A stretch of 43,296 nt of DNA from Flavobacteriales bacterium (GTDB taxonomy: Bacteria; Bacteroidota; Bacteroidia; Flavobacteriales_D; Sanyastnellaceae). A model generated the notes under the pieces. The model was not told the origin of the DNA and did not search any database. It saw nothing but the letters and a program-made list of their open reading frames with translations. The DNA is taken from contig NYSX01000019.1 in NCBI GenBank assembly GCA_002683345.1, positions 1 to 43,296 of the forward strand, read 5' to 3'. Positions 16,219 through 27,800 of the stretch are shown in pieces (position 1 is the stretch's first letter; every line of letters starts with the position of its first letter). The position numbers and the translations under genes are program-made.

Positions 16219-18611
16219 GCAAACACATCCAACACGCCCTGTGGGGCACGTTTTTGGTGGGTTGCTGTTGGGGCATGAATGCCCAAGCGCCCTTCAACCT
16301 GACCGACCAAGTGGCCAACGCGTTTCGCACCGAGACGCCTCCCCAACTCGATGGCTTGCTTCAAGAGGACATTTGGCAAACCTCGCCAAGTGCCACGCAT
16401 TTCACCCAAAGCCGACCGTTTCCGCAAAGTGCCCCCACCCACCGCACCGAGGTGTGGATTGCCTACGACGACCAAAACTTGTACATCGCTGCACAGATGC
16501 ACGACACCGCGCCGGATTCCATCCTGCAGCAGTTGAGTGTGCGAGATCAGGTGGAAAATTCGGACGAGTTTGGCATCTGGTTCAGCCCGTACAACGACGG
16601 CATCAATTCGGTGGGCTTCAGCACCACGCCACGGGGGTCGTTGAACGACTTCATCATGAACGCCCAAGGATCGGACGATGCGTGGAATGGGGTTTGGGAG
16701 GTGCAAAGCCAAATCCACCCCGGAGGCTGGTCCACGGAGATTCGCGTGCCGTGGAGCCAATTCCGCATGCCCACCTTGCCTGAGGGTGTGGGACAAGAAT
16801 GGGGCATGAACATTTGGCGTACCGTGCGCCGTTCGCGGGAAGAAACCGTGTGGAACGCCCTCGACCCCACCATGAACGGCATGGTCAACCAAGGCGGTGT
16901 GCTTCGAGGCATCCAAGGCGTGGACACCCCCCCGAGAATCGCCTTGTTCCCCTACGTCAGCGCCTACGCGACGACCGCCGTGGATGACCAAGGTGACCGA
17001 CAATGGGCTGCGCCCGTCAACGGCGGCCTTGACGCCAAAGTCGGCATCGGCGATGCATTCACTGTGGACATGACCTTGGTCCCCGACTTTGGCCAGGTGG
17101 TCACGGACAACCTCGTGCTCAACCTCAGTCCATACGAGGTGCGCTTTGCCGAAAACCGCCCCTTCTTCTTGGAGGGCACCGACCTGTTCAACAAAGGCGG
17201 CTTGTTCTACAGCCGACGCGTGGGTTCGGAAGGGCAACTTTTCAACGCCACCAAATTCAGTGGCCGAACAGCCTCGAGCACAGGCATCGGCGTCTTCCAA
17301 GCGTTCGCCCGAGACACCACCGACGGGAGCAACGCACTGACCTCCTACAACGTGACCGTGGCAGACCAAAACCTGCCCAACAACGGGTTCATCACCCTGC
17401 TCAGCACGAACACCCTCCGTTCTGAGGACGGGCGCGACGCCTACGTGCAAGGCACGGAATACAGCTTCCGCAACAAGGCCAACAGCTGGTCTCTCACCGG
17501 AAATGCGGCGAGAAACACCATGGCCCAAGGCGACACCTCCGCCCACGATGAGGGGTACCGTTGGGGCATGAATGTGTCCAAAACGTCAGGTCAATTGCGA
17601 GGCAGTTTGGGACACTACCGCGAGTCAGAGAACTACAACCCCAACGACCTCGGCTACTTGGCTGCGCCCAACGAAATTGTCACGTTTGGCAACGTCGAAT
17701 ACGGCATCTACCAACCCTTTGGCGCCTTCAACCGCATGTGGTGGTCTCTGGATGCAGAAATCAACCACCTCTTTGCGCCGCGGGCTTACAGCAACACCAC
17801 GTGGGGCGCGGAATGGGCCGCGGTGTCCAATACGTTTTGGTTCAACAAATTCGAATTGGAAGGGCAGCCGCGAAACGGAAAGGACTGGTTTGCCTCACGC
17901 TTGGATGCCATCCCCTTTGAAACGCCTCAATGGACGTCTGCGGAGTTCTTGACGTCCACAGATTACAGGCGCGCCTTCGCTTTGGATGGATTCATCAAAC
18001 ACAGGTGGCGTCCCGACACCCCGAACTGGGATGAATTTTTCCTTCGCCTCGCGCCCCGCTTCCGCTTCAGCGACCGGTTGAGCGCAGACTACGTGTGGAG
18101 CTGGCAAGTGCGACACAACGAGCGCGGCTGGGCCTCTCTGGAAGAAGATGACTTTGGAGGGCCTGTGAGTTTGTTTGGGCGCCGTGAGAACACGAGTCAC
18201 ACCCACGTGCTCAATGCGAGTTACATCTTCAACCCCACTTCCAGCTTGTCCGCCCGCATCCGGCACTATTGGAGTGTGGTGGACTACCACCAGTTTTATG
18301 AACTGAACGCCGACGGCAGCCTCAATTCAGACACGCCATTCAACGAGCTGCTGATCGACGAGGCCACGGGCACGTCAAGCCGCGACCTGAACTACAACGC
18401 CTGGAGTGTGGATCTCGTCTACCGCTGGATTTTCTCTCCGGGAAGTGAATTACGTGTGGTGTGGAAGAACACCCTCAACGAGGCAGGTACCAACCTCCCG
18501 GAAGGGTATTGGAACAATTGGCAAAGCATGCTGGAGGAAGGGTTCACCAACTCCGTCTCCATCCGCGCCCTCTATTTCCTCGATTACAGCTTGATCCAAA
18601 ACAGGCGCTGA
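16215..18611 (+). CDS. DUF5916 domain protein with CBM9-like N-terminal domain
   Basis: TTG at 16215 gives MSKHIQHALWGTFLVGCCWGMNAQAPF signal peptide; PQLDGLLQEDIWQTSPSATHFTQ...; FFLEGTDLFNKGGLFYSRRVG; outer-membrane barrel-like C-terminus. ORF-track start at 16104 lies inside mltG. Confidence 0.85.
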   Translation: MSKHIQHALWGTFLVGCCWGMNAQAPFNLTDQVANAFRTETPPQLDGLLQEDIWQTSPSATHFTQSRPFPQSAPTHRTEVWIAYDDQNLYIAAQMHDTAPDSILQQLSVRDQVENSDEFGIWFSPYNDGINSVGFSTTPRGSLNDFIMNAQGSDDAWNGVWEVQSQIHPGGWSTEIRVPWSQFRMPTLPEGVGQEWGMNIWRTVRRSREETVWNALDPTMNGMVNQGGVLRGIQGVDTPPRIALFPYVSAYATTAVDDQGDRQWAAPVNGGLDAKVGIGDAFTVDMTLVPDFGQVVTDNLVLNLSPYEVRFAENRPFFLEGTDLFNKGGLFYSRRVGSEGQLFNATKFSGRTASSTGIGVFQAFARDTTDGSNALTSYNVTVADQNLPNNGFITLLSTNTLRSEDGRDAYVQGTEYSFRNKANSWSLTGNAARNTMAQGDTSAHDEGYRWGMNVSKTSGQLRGSLGHYRESENYNPNDLGYLAAPNEIVTFGNVEYGIYQPFGAFNRMWWSLDAEINHLFAPRAYSNTTWGAEWAAVSNTFWFNKFELEGQPRNGKDWFASRLDAIPFETPQWTSAEFLTSTDYRRAFALDGFIKHRWRPDTPNWDEFFLRLAPRFRFSDRLSADYVWSWQVRHNERGWASLEEDDFGGPVSLFGRRENTSHTHVLNASYIFNPTSSLSARIRHYWSVVDYHQFYELNADGSLNSDTPFNELLIDEATGTSSRDLNYNAWSVDLVYRWIFSPGSELRVVWKNTLNEAGTNLPEGYWNNWQSMLEEGFTNSVSIRALYFLDYSLIQNRR

Positions 18612-18621
18612 ACTCGCCCAT

Positions 18622-20445
18622 TTACGGCCAGGTGAGGCTGCGCTCCCAAGTCGTCGTGTTGCCTACCTCGTCCGTGACTGTCAGGGTAACGGGACACGCC
18701 ACACCCCTCGGGTGGATTGCGTCGGAAGCCTCGTACGTGAGCATGTTTCGTTTGGGGTCCCAAACCGCACGAGCCCATTGGCCTTGGATGCGCAACTCCA
18801 CGTCTTCGATTCCAGCCAGCGCGTCCTCGAGGAACCACACCGCGTCGCCTGAAGCCACGAGCGGTGTGCCACTGTGGTACGGAAGCACACGGGGCGCCAC
18901 CGTGTCCCGTTCGAGGGTCCACTCCCCGCCTCGTGGAAGATCGACCTCCCACGCTTCATCCAGCCATGAGGCAACCACGGCGCGCGCCACGTCCCCGCCC
19001 TCCTTGCGCTGAACCGCCAACCATCGGTCGGAGGGCAAGGTATCGCGTGGCAAAATGGACCACGCCCCTTCCCACACGGTCACCGACGACGGCACAGGCC
19101 ATTGGGCTTGGAGGGATTTGCGGTAGGGAACCTCGGTGGGCTCCAGGGCGAGCGTACGGCCATTGTCCCGGACAAACGCGCGCATGGTTTCAGATTCAAA
19201 AAACGTTCCTGCCTTCCAGGCAAATTCAAAACGCCCATGGCGCTCGGTTCCGGCAAGACCTGGTTCAACCTGCCATTCGCCATGGTCTTGCGCGCCCAAA
19301 TCGTCGCACCACGGGTCAGACGGCATCTCTGGCTGTCCACCCACCAACGGCACGTCCATGGAAACGCTGTTGCCTGCCGCATCCGTCGCCTCGATGGAAA
19401 GCACGGCGTGCTGCCCGGCAGCAAGCTCCACCCAACCCGCACTTGCCGGCGTTTCGTAGATGCCCAAGCGGTTGGTTGGAAAGCGATGCAGCCGATGTAC
19501 TTGGTCGCGAGTCGAGGACCACACCGGATAGAATGCATGGGCATTCATGTCCTTGTTCACCCCAAAATCCAACTCTCCCCACGACGCACGATGCGTCAAC
19601 AACACCTCCGACCCCTCTTCCACAATCTCGGCTTCCAACGTCCGCAAGCCGCAAATGTTGGACGCGCCGTCCAGCAAGTCGTACCCCTCGACTGAGAATC
19701 GAACCTTGCTTTTCAGACTCAGTGTGTCTGAAGCGGGCAGGGACACGCGGTACCAATCGGTTGCCGACTCCACCCACAGCGCGGGAAGCACAGGTGGCCT
19801 GGTGTCCACCTTGTCCAACCACCCGTCAAGGGGATTCAAGGGGTGCTGGTTGGCCGTCGACCGGATTTCAAAATGAAGGTGCGGTCCTCCGCTGCCCCCT
19901 GAGTTGCCGCTCCACCCCAACGTGTCGCCCGCTTGGAAATGCAATCCTGCGGAGGCCGGAGGCGACGCATCCAACCCCAACGACCGAACCGCATACGTTC
20001 GCTCCACGGCCCAAGACTGGACTTTGGGCGCGAACCGTTGCAAGTGCGCGTACACGGTGGTCACCCCGTCAGGTCCGTCGAGGTACAAGGCGTTGCCGTA
20101 GCCCCATGGCGACATCTTGACGCGAGACACTTGACCGTCGGTTGCGGCAATCACCACCAAACCCTCGCGCCCTTCCGTTTTGAGGTCCACGCCCGTGTGG
20201 AAGTGGTTGCCCCGCAACTCGCCAAAATTGCCACTCAGCATCGGCTCAATGCGAAGCGGGGCGGACCACGCGTGCTGTGCTTTGAACTGCGCGGCCCGTG
20301 TTGTTTTTTGGGCCAGTGCACTTTTTGTGCCAGTTGAAACAATGAAACACAACACACTGATGCACAATTTTTTCCAAAATCTCAACGAAGAGAACGCCCC
20401 CCAAGTGAGTAAGGCCGCGGAATCAAGACAAATTGCAGTGCGCAT
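18622..20445 (-). CDS. M23 family metallopeptidase
   Basis: NHFHTGVDLKTEGREGLVVIAATDGQVSRV...GYGNALYLDG...TVYAHLQRF...SGGPHLHFEIR, LytM/M23 zinc motifs. Confidence 0.93.
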   Translation of the reverse strand: MRTAICLDSAALLTWGAFSSLRFWKKLCISVLCFIVSTGTKSALAQKTTRAAQFKAQHAWSAPLRIEPMLSGNFGELRGNHFHTGVDLKTEGREGLVVIAATDGQVSRVKMSPWGYGNALYLDGPDGVTTVYAHLQRFAPKVQSWAVERTYAVRSLGLDASPPASAGLHFQAGDTLGWSGNSGGSGGPHLHFEIRSTANQHPLNPLDGWLDKVDTRPPVLPALWVESATDWYRVSLPASDTLSLKSKVRFSVEGYDLLDGASNICGLRTLEAEIVEEGSEVLLTHRASWGELDFGVNKDMNAHAFYPVWSSTRDQVHRLHRFPTNRLGIYETPASAGWVELAAGQHAVLSIEATDAAGNSVSMDVPLVGGQPEMPSDPWCDDLGAQDHGEWQVEPGLAGTERHGRFEFAWKAGTFFESETMRAFVRDNGRTLALEPTEVPYRKSLQAQWPVPSSVTVWEGAWSILPRDTLPSDRWLAVQRKEGGDVARAVVASWLDEAWEVDLPRGGEWTLERDTVAPRVLPYHSGTPLVASGDAVWFLEDALAGIEDVELRIQGQWARAVWDPKRNMLTYEASDAIHPRGVACPVTLTVTDEVGNTTTWERSLTWP

Positions 20446-20493
20446 GGTGTAAAACTACATGTGCCACCCCCGAGCATGTTGCCTTTCGTCACG

Positions 20494-20501
20494 TACTTTT
20501 G
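20494..20501 (+). promoter_or_regulatory. Bacteroidota -7 box (TACTTTTG) upstream of the zap/rny operon
   Basis: Exact TAnnTTTG match 16 nt before the ATG at 20518, same geometry as at 530-537. Confidence 0.45.
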
Positions 20502-20517
20502 TTCACGAGCTGTTCCC

Positions 20518-20781
20518 ATGTCCAACCCTCAACAACAACTCTCCTCATTGACTGACGCCGTGAGCCGTCTGCTCGACGCATACACGGGTCTGAAGGATCG
20601 CAACCGAGAGTTGCAACAGAGACTGGAGGCCACCGAGGAGGCATTGAACAAGGAACGACAGGACAACAGCCACATTCACAATCAATCTTACCCCTCGCCC
20701 CAAGACTCATCCTTGACTGCAAGTGAGCTGGACGCGCTGGTGGAAGAAATCGACAATTGCATCGCCCTTCTCAAATCTTGA
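20518..20781 (+). CDS. Small coiled-coil protein upstream of zapA (ZapB-like position)
   Basis: MSNPQQQLSSLTDAVSRLLDAYTGLKDRNRELQQRLEATEEALNKERQD..., heptad-like coiled coil. Confidence 0.75.
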   Translation: MSNPQQQLSSLTDAVSRLLDAYTGLKDRNRELQQRLEATEEALNKERQDNSHIHNQSYPSPQDSSLTASELDALVEEIDNCIALLKS

Positions 20782-20792
20782 GAATCGACACC

Positions 20793-21086
20793 ATGGAAAC
20801 ACTCGACGTCAAACTTGGAGGACGCTCATATCCCCTGACCCTCTCCCCTGAAGAGGTCGACGTCGTGCGTGCTGCTGCCGAGGCCGTGGAGGCCCAAATC
20901 GCGCAGCTCAAGTCCCAATATGCCATCACCGATCGCATTGACTTGATGGCCATGGCCGCCTTACAAATCGCCGTCCAAGCCCAATCAAATGCCCCGCAAC
21001 CTGCCAAGGGCAGTGCGGATGCTGCGTGGTCTGGCGCCGAAGTCGAAGACCTTCTCCAACGCATTCAGAAGGCACTTGAGGGATGA
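20793..21086 (+). CDS. zapA: Cell division protein ZapA
   Basis: [64 protein letters not shown]. Confidence 0.9.
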   Translation: METLDVKLGGRSYPLTLSPEEVDVVRAAAEAVEAQIAQLKSQYAITDRIDLMAMAALQIAVQAQSNAPQPAKGSADAAWSGAEVEDLLQRIQKALEG

Positions 21087-21111
21087 GCCGCAAGGCCCAA
21101 CTTCACACCCC

Positions 21112-22644
21112 ATGAACCCCATACTCGCCGCAGCCGCCGGACTCCTTCTCGGAGGAGGCGCAGGCTACTTTCTCTTCATGCGCGTGTTGACTGGCAAAGC
21201 CGAAAGCATTGTCCGCGAAGCCGAACTCCGCGGAGAATCCATCAAGGAAAAGAAAATCCTTCAAGCCAAGGAGAAATTCATTGCGCTGAAGGAAAAGCAA
21301 GCCAACCAACGCAAGGATTTGGACCGCAAACTGAACGAACGCGAGGAGCGCATCAAGCGCACCGAATCCAACCTTCAGCGGACCATTGACCAGAACAAAA
21401 ACGCCGACCGCCAACTCAAGAAGGACCAAGAGAAGCTTGACCAACGCCTCAACGCGTTAGAGAAGAAGCAAAAAGACCTCGATGCCGACCACAAAAAGGC
21501 CATTGATGCCTTGGAAAAACTCAGTGGCATGACGGCCGACGATGCCAAGTCGGCCATGGTCGAGCAAATCAAGACGGAAGCCCGTGGCATGGCCGCAAGC
21601 CAAGCCCAGGACATCATCGACGAAGCCAAAGAGCGCGCCAACGCAGAGGCCAAGAAGATTGTCATCCAGACCATTCAACGTGTCGCCACCGAGCACAGCG
21701 TCGAAAACAGCGTCTCGGTCTTCCAAATCAAAAACGACGACGTCAAGGGCCGCATCATTGGCCGAGAAGGACGGAACATCCGCGCCCTCGAGGCCGCTAC
21801 CGGGGTTGAGTTCATTGTGGACGACACGCCAGAGGCCATCATTTTGAGCTGCTTCGATCCTGTGCGTCGTGAGATTGCGCGCCTCTCCCTGCACCAGCTC
21901 GTGACGGACGGCCGCATTCACCCCGCCCGCATCGAGGAGGTTGTGGCGAAGGTCACCAAAAAGATCGAGGAAGAAATTGCCGAGACGGGCAAGCGCACCG
22001 TGATTGACCTGGGCATTCACAACATGAAAGGCGAACTGGTTCGCATGGTGGGACGGATGAAGTACCGCTCGTCTTACGGACAAAACCTGTTGCAGCACAG
22101 CCGCGAAGTGGCCAACCTCTGCGCCACCATGGCAGCAGAACTCGGATTGGACGCCAAAGCAGCGAAGCGTGCGGGCCTCCTGCACGACATCGGCAAAGTC
22201 AGCGACGAAGAGAGCGAATTGCCGCATGCGCTTTTGGGTATGAAAATCGCCGAGAAAGCGGGAGAACGCGCCGACGTGTTGAACGCCATCGGTGCGCACC
22301 ACGACGAAATCGAAATGACCTCGCTCCTCTCCCCCATCATCCAGGTTTGTGACGCCATCAGCGGCGCACGTCCAGGGGCACGACGGGAGATGGTCGAAGC
22401 CTACATCCAGCGCCTGCGTGACCTCGAAAACTTGGCCCTGGAATACCCCGGAGTGACCAAGTCGTACGCCATCCAAGCAGGACGCGAGCTTCGCGTGATG
22501 GTGGAAAGCGATCAGGTCAGCGACGACCAGGCCGACCAGTTGTCCTTCGACATCAGCCAGCGCATCATGAATGAAATGACCTACCCCGGTCAGGTCAAAA
22601 TCACGGTCATCCGTGAGCGCCGCGCGGTAAGCATCGCACGCTGA
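21112..22644 (+). CDS. rny: Ribonuclease Y
   Basis: N-terminal TM, long coiled coil, KH domain ([41 protein letters not shown]), HD domain (LLHDIGKV). Start reassigned from 20989 to 21112. Confidence 0.97.
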   Translation: MNPILAAAAGLLLGGGAGYFLFMRVLTGKAESIVREAELRGESIKEKKILQAKEKFIALKEKQANQRKDLDRKLNEREERIKRTESNLQRTIDQNKNADRQLKKDQEKLDQRLNALEKKQKDLDADHKKAIDALEKLSGMTADDAKSAMVEQIKTEARGMAASQAQDIIDEAKERANAEAKKIVIQTIQRVATEHSVENSVSVFQIKNDDVKGRIIGREGRNIRALEAATGVEFIVDDTPEAIILSCFDPVRREIARLSLHQLVTDGRIHPARIEEVVAKVTKKIEEEIAETGKRTVIDLGIHNMKGELVRMVGRMKYRSSYGQNLLQHSREVANLCATMAAELGLDAKAAKRAGLLHDIGKVSDEESELPHALLGMKIAEKAGERADVLNAIGAHHDEIEMTSLLSPIIQVCDAISGARPGARREMVEAYIQRLRDLENLALEYPGVTKSYAIQAGRELRVMVESDQVSDDQADQLSFDISQRIMNEMTYPGQVKITVIRERRAVSIAR

Positions 22645-24122
22645 TGGCGGCCAAGGGCCGCACGCCCTTGTGGGGGGCTTCGCTGAGCTGGCAAAGCCTC
22701 AATGTTTTGCTGCAGGTTATTCTGCAGCTCGTCTACATCCGCATCCTCGCGGAGCTTCTGACCCAGGAGGACTTTGGCATCATGGCCATTGCCCTCATCG
22801 TGGTCGGTGTGGTCGAAATCTTTGCGCAAGTGGGCATCGGGCCCTCGGTGGTGCAGTTCAATGACTTGGAGCCCAAACACATCGCCTCCGCATGGTGGTT
22901 CAGCGCTGGGCTGGGTTTGCTGTTTTTTGGGATGATGTTCGTCCTCGCCCCTGAGGTGGCCCATCACTACGGGGAGCCAACCCTGCGTCCTGTGTTGCGT
23001 TGGATTTCCTTGAGTTTCGTCATTTCGGGTTTCAGCGTGGTGTCCCGCAGCCTGCTCGTGCGAGACATGAACTTCAAGACCTTGACGGGCTGTGCCCTGG
23101 CCGGCATGGTGGTGGGCAACTTGATGGTGGGCCTGACCTTGGCGTACAATGGCGCGGGGGTTTGGGCTTACGTCAGCGCGCTGTTGGTCCAAAACGCAGT
23201 CCTCAGCCTCGGCTACCTCTGGTTCGCCCGCGTCCCGCTGACGCTCGGATTCAAGCTTTCGCGCATCCGACAATTGCTGGGGTATGGCTTCCGCAGCACC
23301 GCCTTCAACCTCTTGACGTACGCCGCCGCGAAAGTTGACCTGTACTTCGTGGGTGAAAAGATGACCACGGGCCAAACTGGCCTGTACGACCGCGCCGTGC
23401 ACCTCATGGGGCAACCCATCACGGTGCTGGGAAAACTTGGCGACAGCGTGCTGTTCAGCGGGCTCTCGAGCATCCAAACAGACGAAGACCAAATGCGTCA
23501 GGTCACCCTGCGCGCCATGCACTTGGTCGCCTTGGTCACCATCCCGCTTGCCTCGGCCTTGGTGGTTCAAGCCGAGGGCGTGACGTGGCTGTTTTTGGGC
23601 GACCCCTTCGCAGAGGCCGCCCCCGTGGTCCAAATCCTCTTTGCCGCGGTGGCCTTCCGTGCGTTGACCAAACTGGGCGACGCCAACCTTCGGGCCCTTG
23701 ACGGATTGCGTGCAGGCATCGGCATCAAACTCGTCTTTTTCATCGCGGTCGGTGCCGGTGTGTTTGCCGCACTCGAACGGGGCTTGGACCTGCAGGGTGC
23801 AGCCTGGGCGGTCGTGGCTGCCTCCTGTCTGCAGTGGGTGCTAACCACGGGTTGGGTCATGCGCAGGCTTGGACTTCACCTTGCCCAGTTGGGCACCGCC
23901 CTTCGCGCGGGCATCGGCCTCTCATTGCTCACCACCGGCACCATGCTTGCGTTGTCCCTGACGTGGTGGCAAGAGGCTGCATTGGCTGCAGCGCTGGGTG
24001 CATTGATGTTGCTTCTTTTGCCTGCTTGGATGGCACCGGCATGGACCGACCCCCAAGGAACGTTGCGCGCCTCGTTGGGCCGACGGATCCCCGCCCCCTT
24101 CCGGTCACGTTGGGGCGCCTGA
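22644..24122 (+). CDS. Oligosaccharide flippase / lipopolysaccharide biosynthesis protein (Wzx-like)
   Basis: GASLSWQSLNVLLQVILQLVYIRILAELLTQEDFGIMAIALIVVGVVEIFAQVGIGPSVVQ, multi-TM polysaccharide transporter family; TGATG overlap with rny. Confidence 0.9.
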   Translation: MAAKGRTPLWGASLSWQSLNVLLQVILQLVYIRILAELLTQEDFGIMAIALIVVGVVEIFAQVGIGPSVVQFNDLEPKHIASAWWFSAGLGLLFFGMMFVLAPEVAHHYGEPTLRPVLRWISLSFVISGFSVVSRSLLVRDMNFKTLTGCALAGMVVGNLMVGLTLAYNGAGVWAYVSALLVQNAVLSLGYLWFARVPLTLGFKLSRIRQLLGYGFRSTAFNLLTYAAAKVDLYFVGEKMTTGQTGLYDRAVHLMGQPITVLGKLGDSVLFSGLSSIQTDEDQMRQVTLRAMHLVALVTIPLASALVVQAEGVTWLFLGDPFAEAAPVVQILFAAVAFRALTKLGDANLRALDGLRAGIGIKLVFFIAVGAGVFAALERGLDLQGAAWAVVAASCLQWVLTTGWVMRRLGLHLAQLGTALRAGIGLSLLTTGTMLALSLTWWQEAALAAALGALMLLLLPAWMAPAWTDPQGTLRASLGRRIPAPFRSRWGA

Positions 24123-24162
24123 CCCATTGAACTTTTGGCCCTCGAACGGCGTTGATGAGGTC

Positions 24163-24756
24163 ATGAACATGACAACTACCTTCGCATCAGCTGCATTCGC
24201 GGTGCTTGGCGCCGCGGGTCTTGTGGCTTGGAATACGTTCAACGCCAACGTTTGGCATCAACCTGCACCCGCTGTGGCTTCATTCTACGACCTCCGCGCC
24301 GAGACTTTGGAAGGCGACGACTTTTCCTTCGCAGACCTCAAAGGCAAGCGCGTCCTCATTGTCAACACCGCATCCCGTTGCGGTTACACGCCTCAATACA
24401 AACCCCTCGAAGAGTTGCACAACCGCTACAAGGACCAGGGCCTTGTGATTCTCGGATTCCCTTGCAACCAATTCGGCATGCAAGAACCCGGTTCCTCTGG
24501 GGACATCCGTGAATTTTGCACGCGCAACTACGGGGTCAGCTTCCAAATGATGGGCAAGGTCAAAGTCAAAGGCGACGACCAACACCCGGTCTATGCATGG
24601 TTGACGCAAAAGGCGCTCAACGGCTCAGGCGACCACAAGGTGCGCTGGAATTTCTCCAAGTTCTTGGTCAATGAAAAGGGCGAATTGGCCGCAGCCTTGG
24701 GCAGCGGTGCCGACCCCCTGGGCGAAGAGATCATTGCCTTTGCCGAAGGCAAGTGA
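24163..24756 (+). CDS. Glutathione peroxidase family protein
   Basis: N-terminal TM/signal; LIVNTASRCGYTPQYKPLEELHNRYKDQGLVILGFPCNQFGMQEPG...WNFSKFLVNEKG. Confidence 0.95.
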   Translation: MNMTTTFASAAFAVLGAAGLVAWNTFNANVWHQPAPAVASFYDLRAETLEGDDFSFADLKGKRVLIVNTASRCGYTPQYKPLEELHNRYKDQGLVILGFPCNQFGMQEPGSSGDIREFCTRNYGVSFQMMGKVKVKGDDQHPVYAWLTQKALNGSGDHKVRWNFSKFLVNEKGELAAALGSGADPLGEEIIAFAEGK

Positions 24757-24774
24757 GGCTGGATTCACTGCATG

Positions 24775-24803
24775 AAAAAGGCGCCCCGCGGGGCGCCTTT
24801 TTT
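24775..24803. terminator. Rho-independent terminator between convergent genes
   Basis: AAAAAGGCGCCCC-GC-GGGGCGCCTTTTTT. Confidence 0.92.
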
Positions 24804-24825
24804 CTTGTCCTGTTTCGCGGGAAAC

Positions 24826-27800
24826 TCACTCTTCGCAGTACGTTCCGTACACGAGCAAGAAATCAAGCAAGTCGTTCAGCTGCACGAGGCCACTTCCGTC
24901 GAGGTCTCCAGGGCATGAGCTGCCTGTGAGGTCAAACTCACACGACCCATCGTCATCCGTGGCCGCCTCGTTGTAGTTGTTGGCCAAGGCGTAGGTGCAG
25001 CCAAGAACTTCACACGAGCCATCGTCGTCCGTCGCCGCAGGGTCGTAGTTCGTGGCGTCGGGGTTGGTGCAACCCAAGACTTCGTTTTCATCACAAACCC
25101 CATCCCCATCGGCGTCGTTGACGCACGTGCCGTCGCAGTTCAGTCCAGGCTCAGGGAATTCACACGATCCGTCGTCCAACGTGGCGTCTTCCTCGTAGTT
25201 GCACGCCGTGGCATCCGTGCAACCGGCCACCCCAAACACGCACGAGCCGTCGTCGTACTCTGCCGCTGGATTGTAGTTGATGGCCTCTGCATCCGTGCAT
25301 CCACATGCGTTTCCGAACCCATCTGCGTCGAACGTGCCGGCACCAGAGAATGTCCAGCTCAACTTGAACTCTTCTTGTCCGTCACCTTCTGGGAAGATTT
25401 GGGCGTTCACGGTGCCAAGCAACGCACCTTCGGTTGTGATTTGCATGACCAACACACGACCCTCCTCTCCGGCGTTCGCATTCGTCGCCGGTCCTGCCAC
25501 GTACCAAATGCCGCCCACGGCATCTGAAATGTCCAAGTCTGCACCTCCAGTCGTGAAGAAATCCGCAATGGTCAACGGTGCCTCCACCGACTCGGCCAAG
25601 TCTGGATTGACAGAGCCCGACGCAGCTTCAGATGCGGGTCCTGTCAAACCGATGGTTGCGTAGGAATCGTCGGCCATTTCGGGGTAGAGGTCCACAAAGG
25701 CTGCGGCCAAACCAGAGGCATTCCAAGACGTGTTCAATTCGCTGTTGTAAATGCCGGCAGGAGCCTGGATGCTCAAGGCCTCTTCATTGTTCCCGTAGAC
25801 CGCACTGAGTTTGTCGGTTGCGTTGACCATGTTCACGTAGAACCGGTACGTCGTGGCACCTGACTGCACCGCCGCGGATGCCTCGACACTCAGCGTGTAA
25901 GCCGGAGCGTCCTCGCCGCCACAATCGCAGTACACACAAGATCCATCGTCCTGGGTGGCAGCCTCGTCGTAGTTGCATGCAAAGGCATCCGTGCAACCGA
26001 GCACGTCAAAGACACAGGAACCATCGTCGTAATCGGCGTTGGGATCAAAGTTCACCGCTGCGTCATCTGTGCAACCGCAGGACACGGTGGGTTCTTCTCC
26101 GCCAAACTCTCCAACCCCATCGAAGGCCACGTTCAACTGTTGTTGATCGGCGCCCACACCGAGGGGGAAGACCTGGTAGCTGATTTGGCCTGACACGTTG
26201 CCTGACGTCGTCACTTGCATGATCAACACGCGGCCATTGGCATCGGCCAACCCATTGGACGCCGTGTTCAAAATGTACCACGAGGCACCCGTCAAGGTGT
26301 TGCTCAACAACGAGGTGGCCCCGTCATTCAAGAAGAAAGGCGTGATCATTTGGTTCGCGTCTTCCACGATGCTGGGGTCTGCGGCACCAGCCTGACCTGA
26401 GGTGGAAGCCGGCCCTTCCAATCCAATGGTGGCATAGGTGTCCGCCGCGAGCTCAGGGAATGCGGGCAAGAACGCGGGGTTGATGCCCGACGCGTTCCAG
26501 CTTGAGTTCAAGGAGCTGTTGAACACTCCTTCGGGGGCACTCACCTCCAAGGTGGACTCGTCGTTGCCAAACACCGCGCTGAAACGGTCGCCCGCATCCG
26601 GAAGGGTCACGTAGAAGCGGTAGGTCGTCATGCCTGAAACCACTGCTGGGGCTCCCTCAACCACCAAGGTGTATGGTGTGGGTGGACGCTGGCAAGAACA
26701 GAAGTCGCACGAGCCATCGTCCTCCGTGGCTTCGGCATTGTAGTTGCACGCCAAAGCATCCGTGCAGCCCGACACCACACAAGAGGTGTACTCGCACGAG
26801 CCGTCGTCCTCTGTGGCTTCGGCGTTGTAATTGCACGCCATGTCATCCGTACAACCCGATACCACACATGAGGTGTACTCACATGTGCCGTCGTCCTCTG
26901 TGGCGTCGGCGCTGTAGTTACAGGCATCGGGGGCCGTGCATCCAAGCACTTCGATTTCGTCACAAACCCCATCCTCATCGTCATCGTTGAGGCAGTTGCC
27001 CTCGCAGTCCAAGTAGTCCTCTTCAGGATAAGTGCAGGTGCCATCTTCCACCGCCGCCGAGGGATCGTAGTTGCATGCGTCAGCGTCGGTGCATCCCTCC
27101 TCCACTTCATCACAGATGCCATCGCCGTCGGCGTCGTTCAAGCAATTGCCCTCGCAGTCCAAGAGCGGTTCCGCAAACTCGCATGATCCGTCGTCCACCG
27201 TGGCGTCTTCCTCGTAGTTGCACGCCTCCGCGTCTGTGCATCCCGCCACATCGAAGAGGCAAGAACCGTCGTCGTAGGTGGCCTCCGGATCGTAATTGCT
27301 CGCGGCATCGTCTGTGCATCCGCATGCCACAGTCGGCTCGTCTCCTCCGAAGATGCCTTCTCCGTCAAACGCCACATTCAACTGCTGCTGATCCGCTCCG
27401 AAGCCGAGTGGGAAAACTTGGTAGCTGATTTGGCCTGAGACGTTGCCTGCCGTCGTCACCTGCATGATCAACACGCGGTTGTCGTCGTTGGCGAGGCCGT
27501 TGGAAGCCGTGTTCAACACGTACCAGGACGCCCCAGTCAAGGTGTTGCTTTCCATCAACGTGGCTCCGTCGGTCAGGAAAAACGGCGTGATCATTTGGTT
27601 CGCGTCTTCCACGATGCTGGGGTCTGCGGCACCCGCCTGTCCTGAGGTGGAAGCCGGCCCTTCCAATCCAACCGTGGCGTAGGTGTCCGCGGCCAATTCT
27701 GGGAATGCGGGCAAGAACGCGGGGTTGACGCCCGACGCGTTCCAGCTCGAATTGAAGGTGCTGTTGTACACCCCGTCAGGTGCGCTCACCTCGAGGTTGG

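Noticed and set aside
16209-17546. 445-aa minus-strand ORF, and similar long antisense ORFs (18864-20120, 29266-30681, 37962-39182, 21457-22476, 22590-23633, 3249-4331)
   Set aside because: Each is opposite a recognisable conserved gene and shows shadow-ORF composition.
21087-21111. Possible 6S RNA between zapA and its downstream gene
   Set aside because: The zapA-rny gap is only ~25 nt, with no room for an RNA gene.
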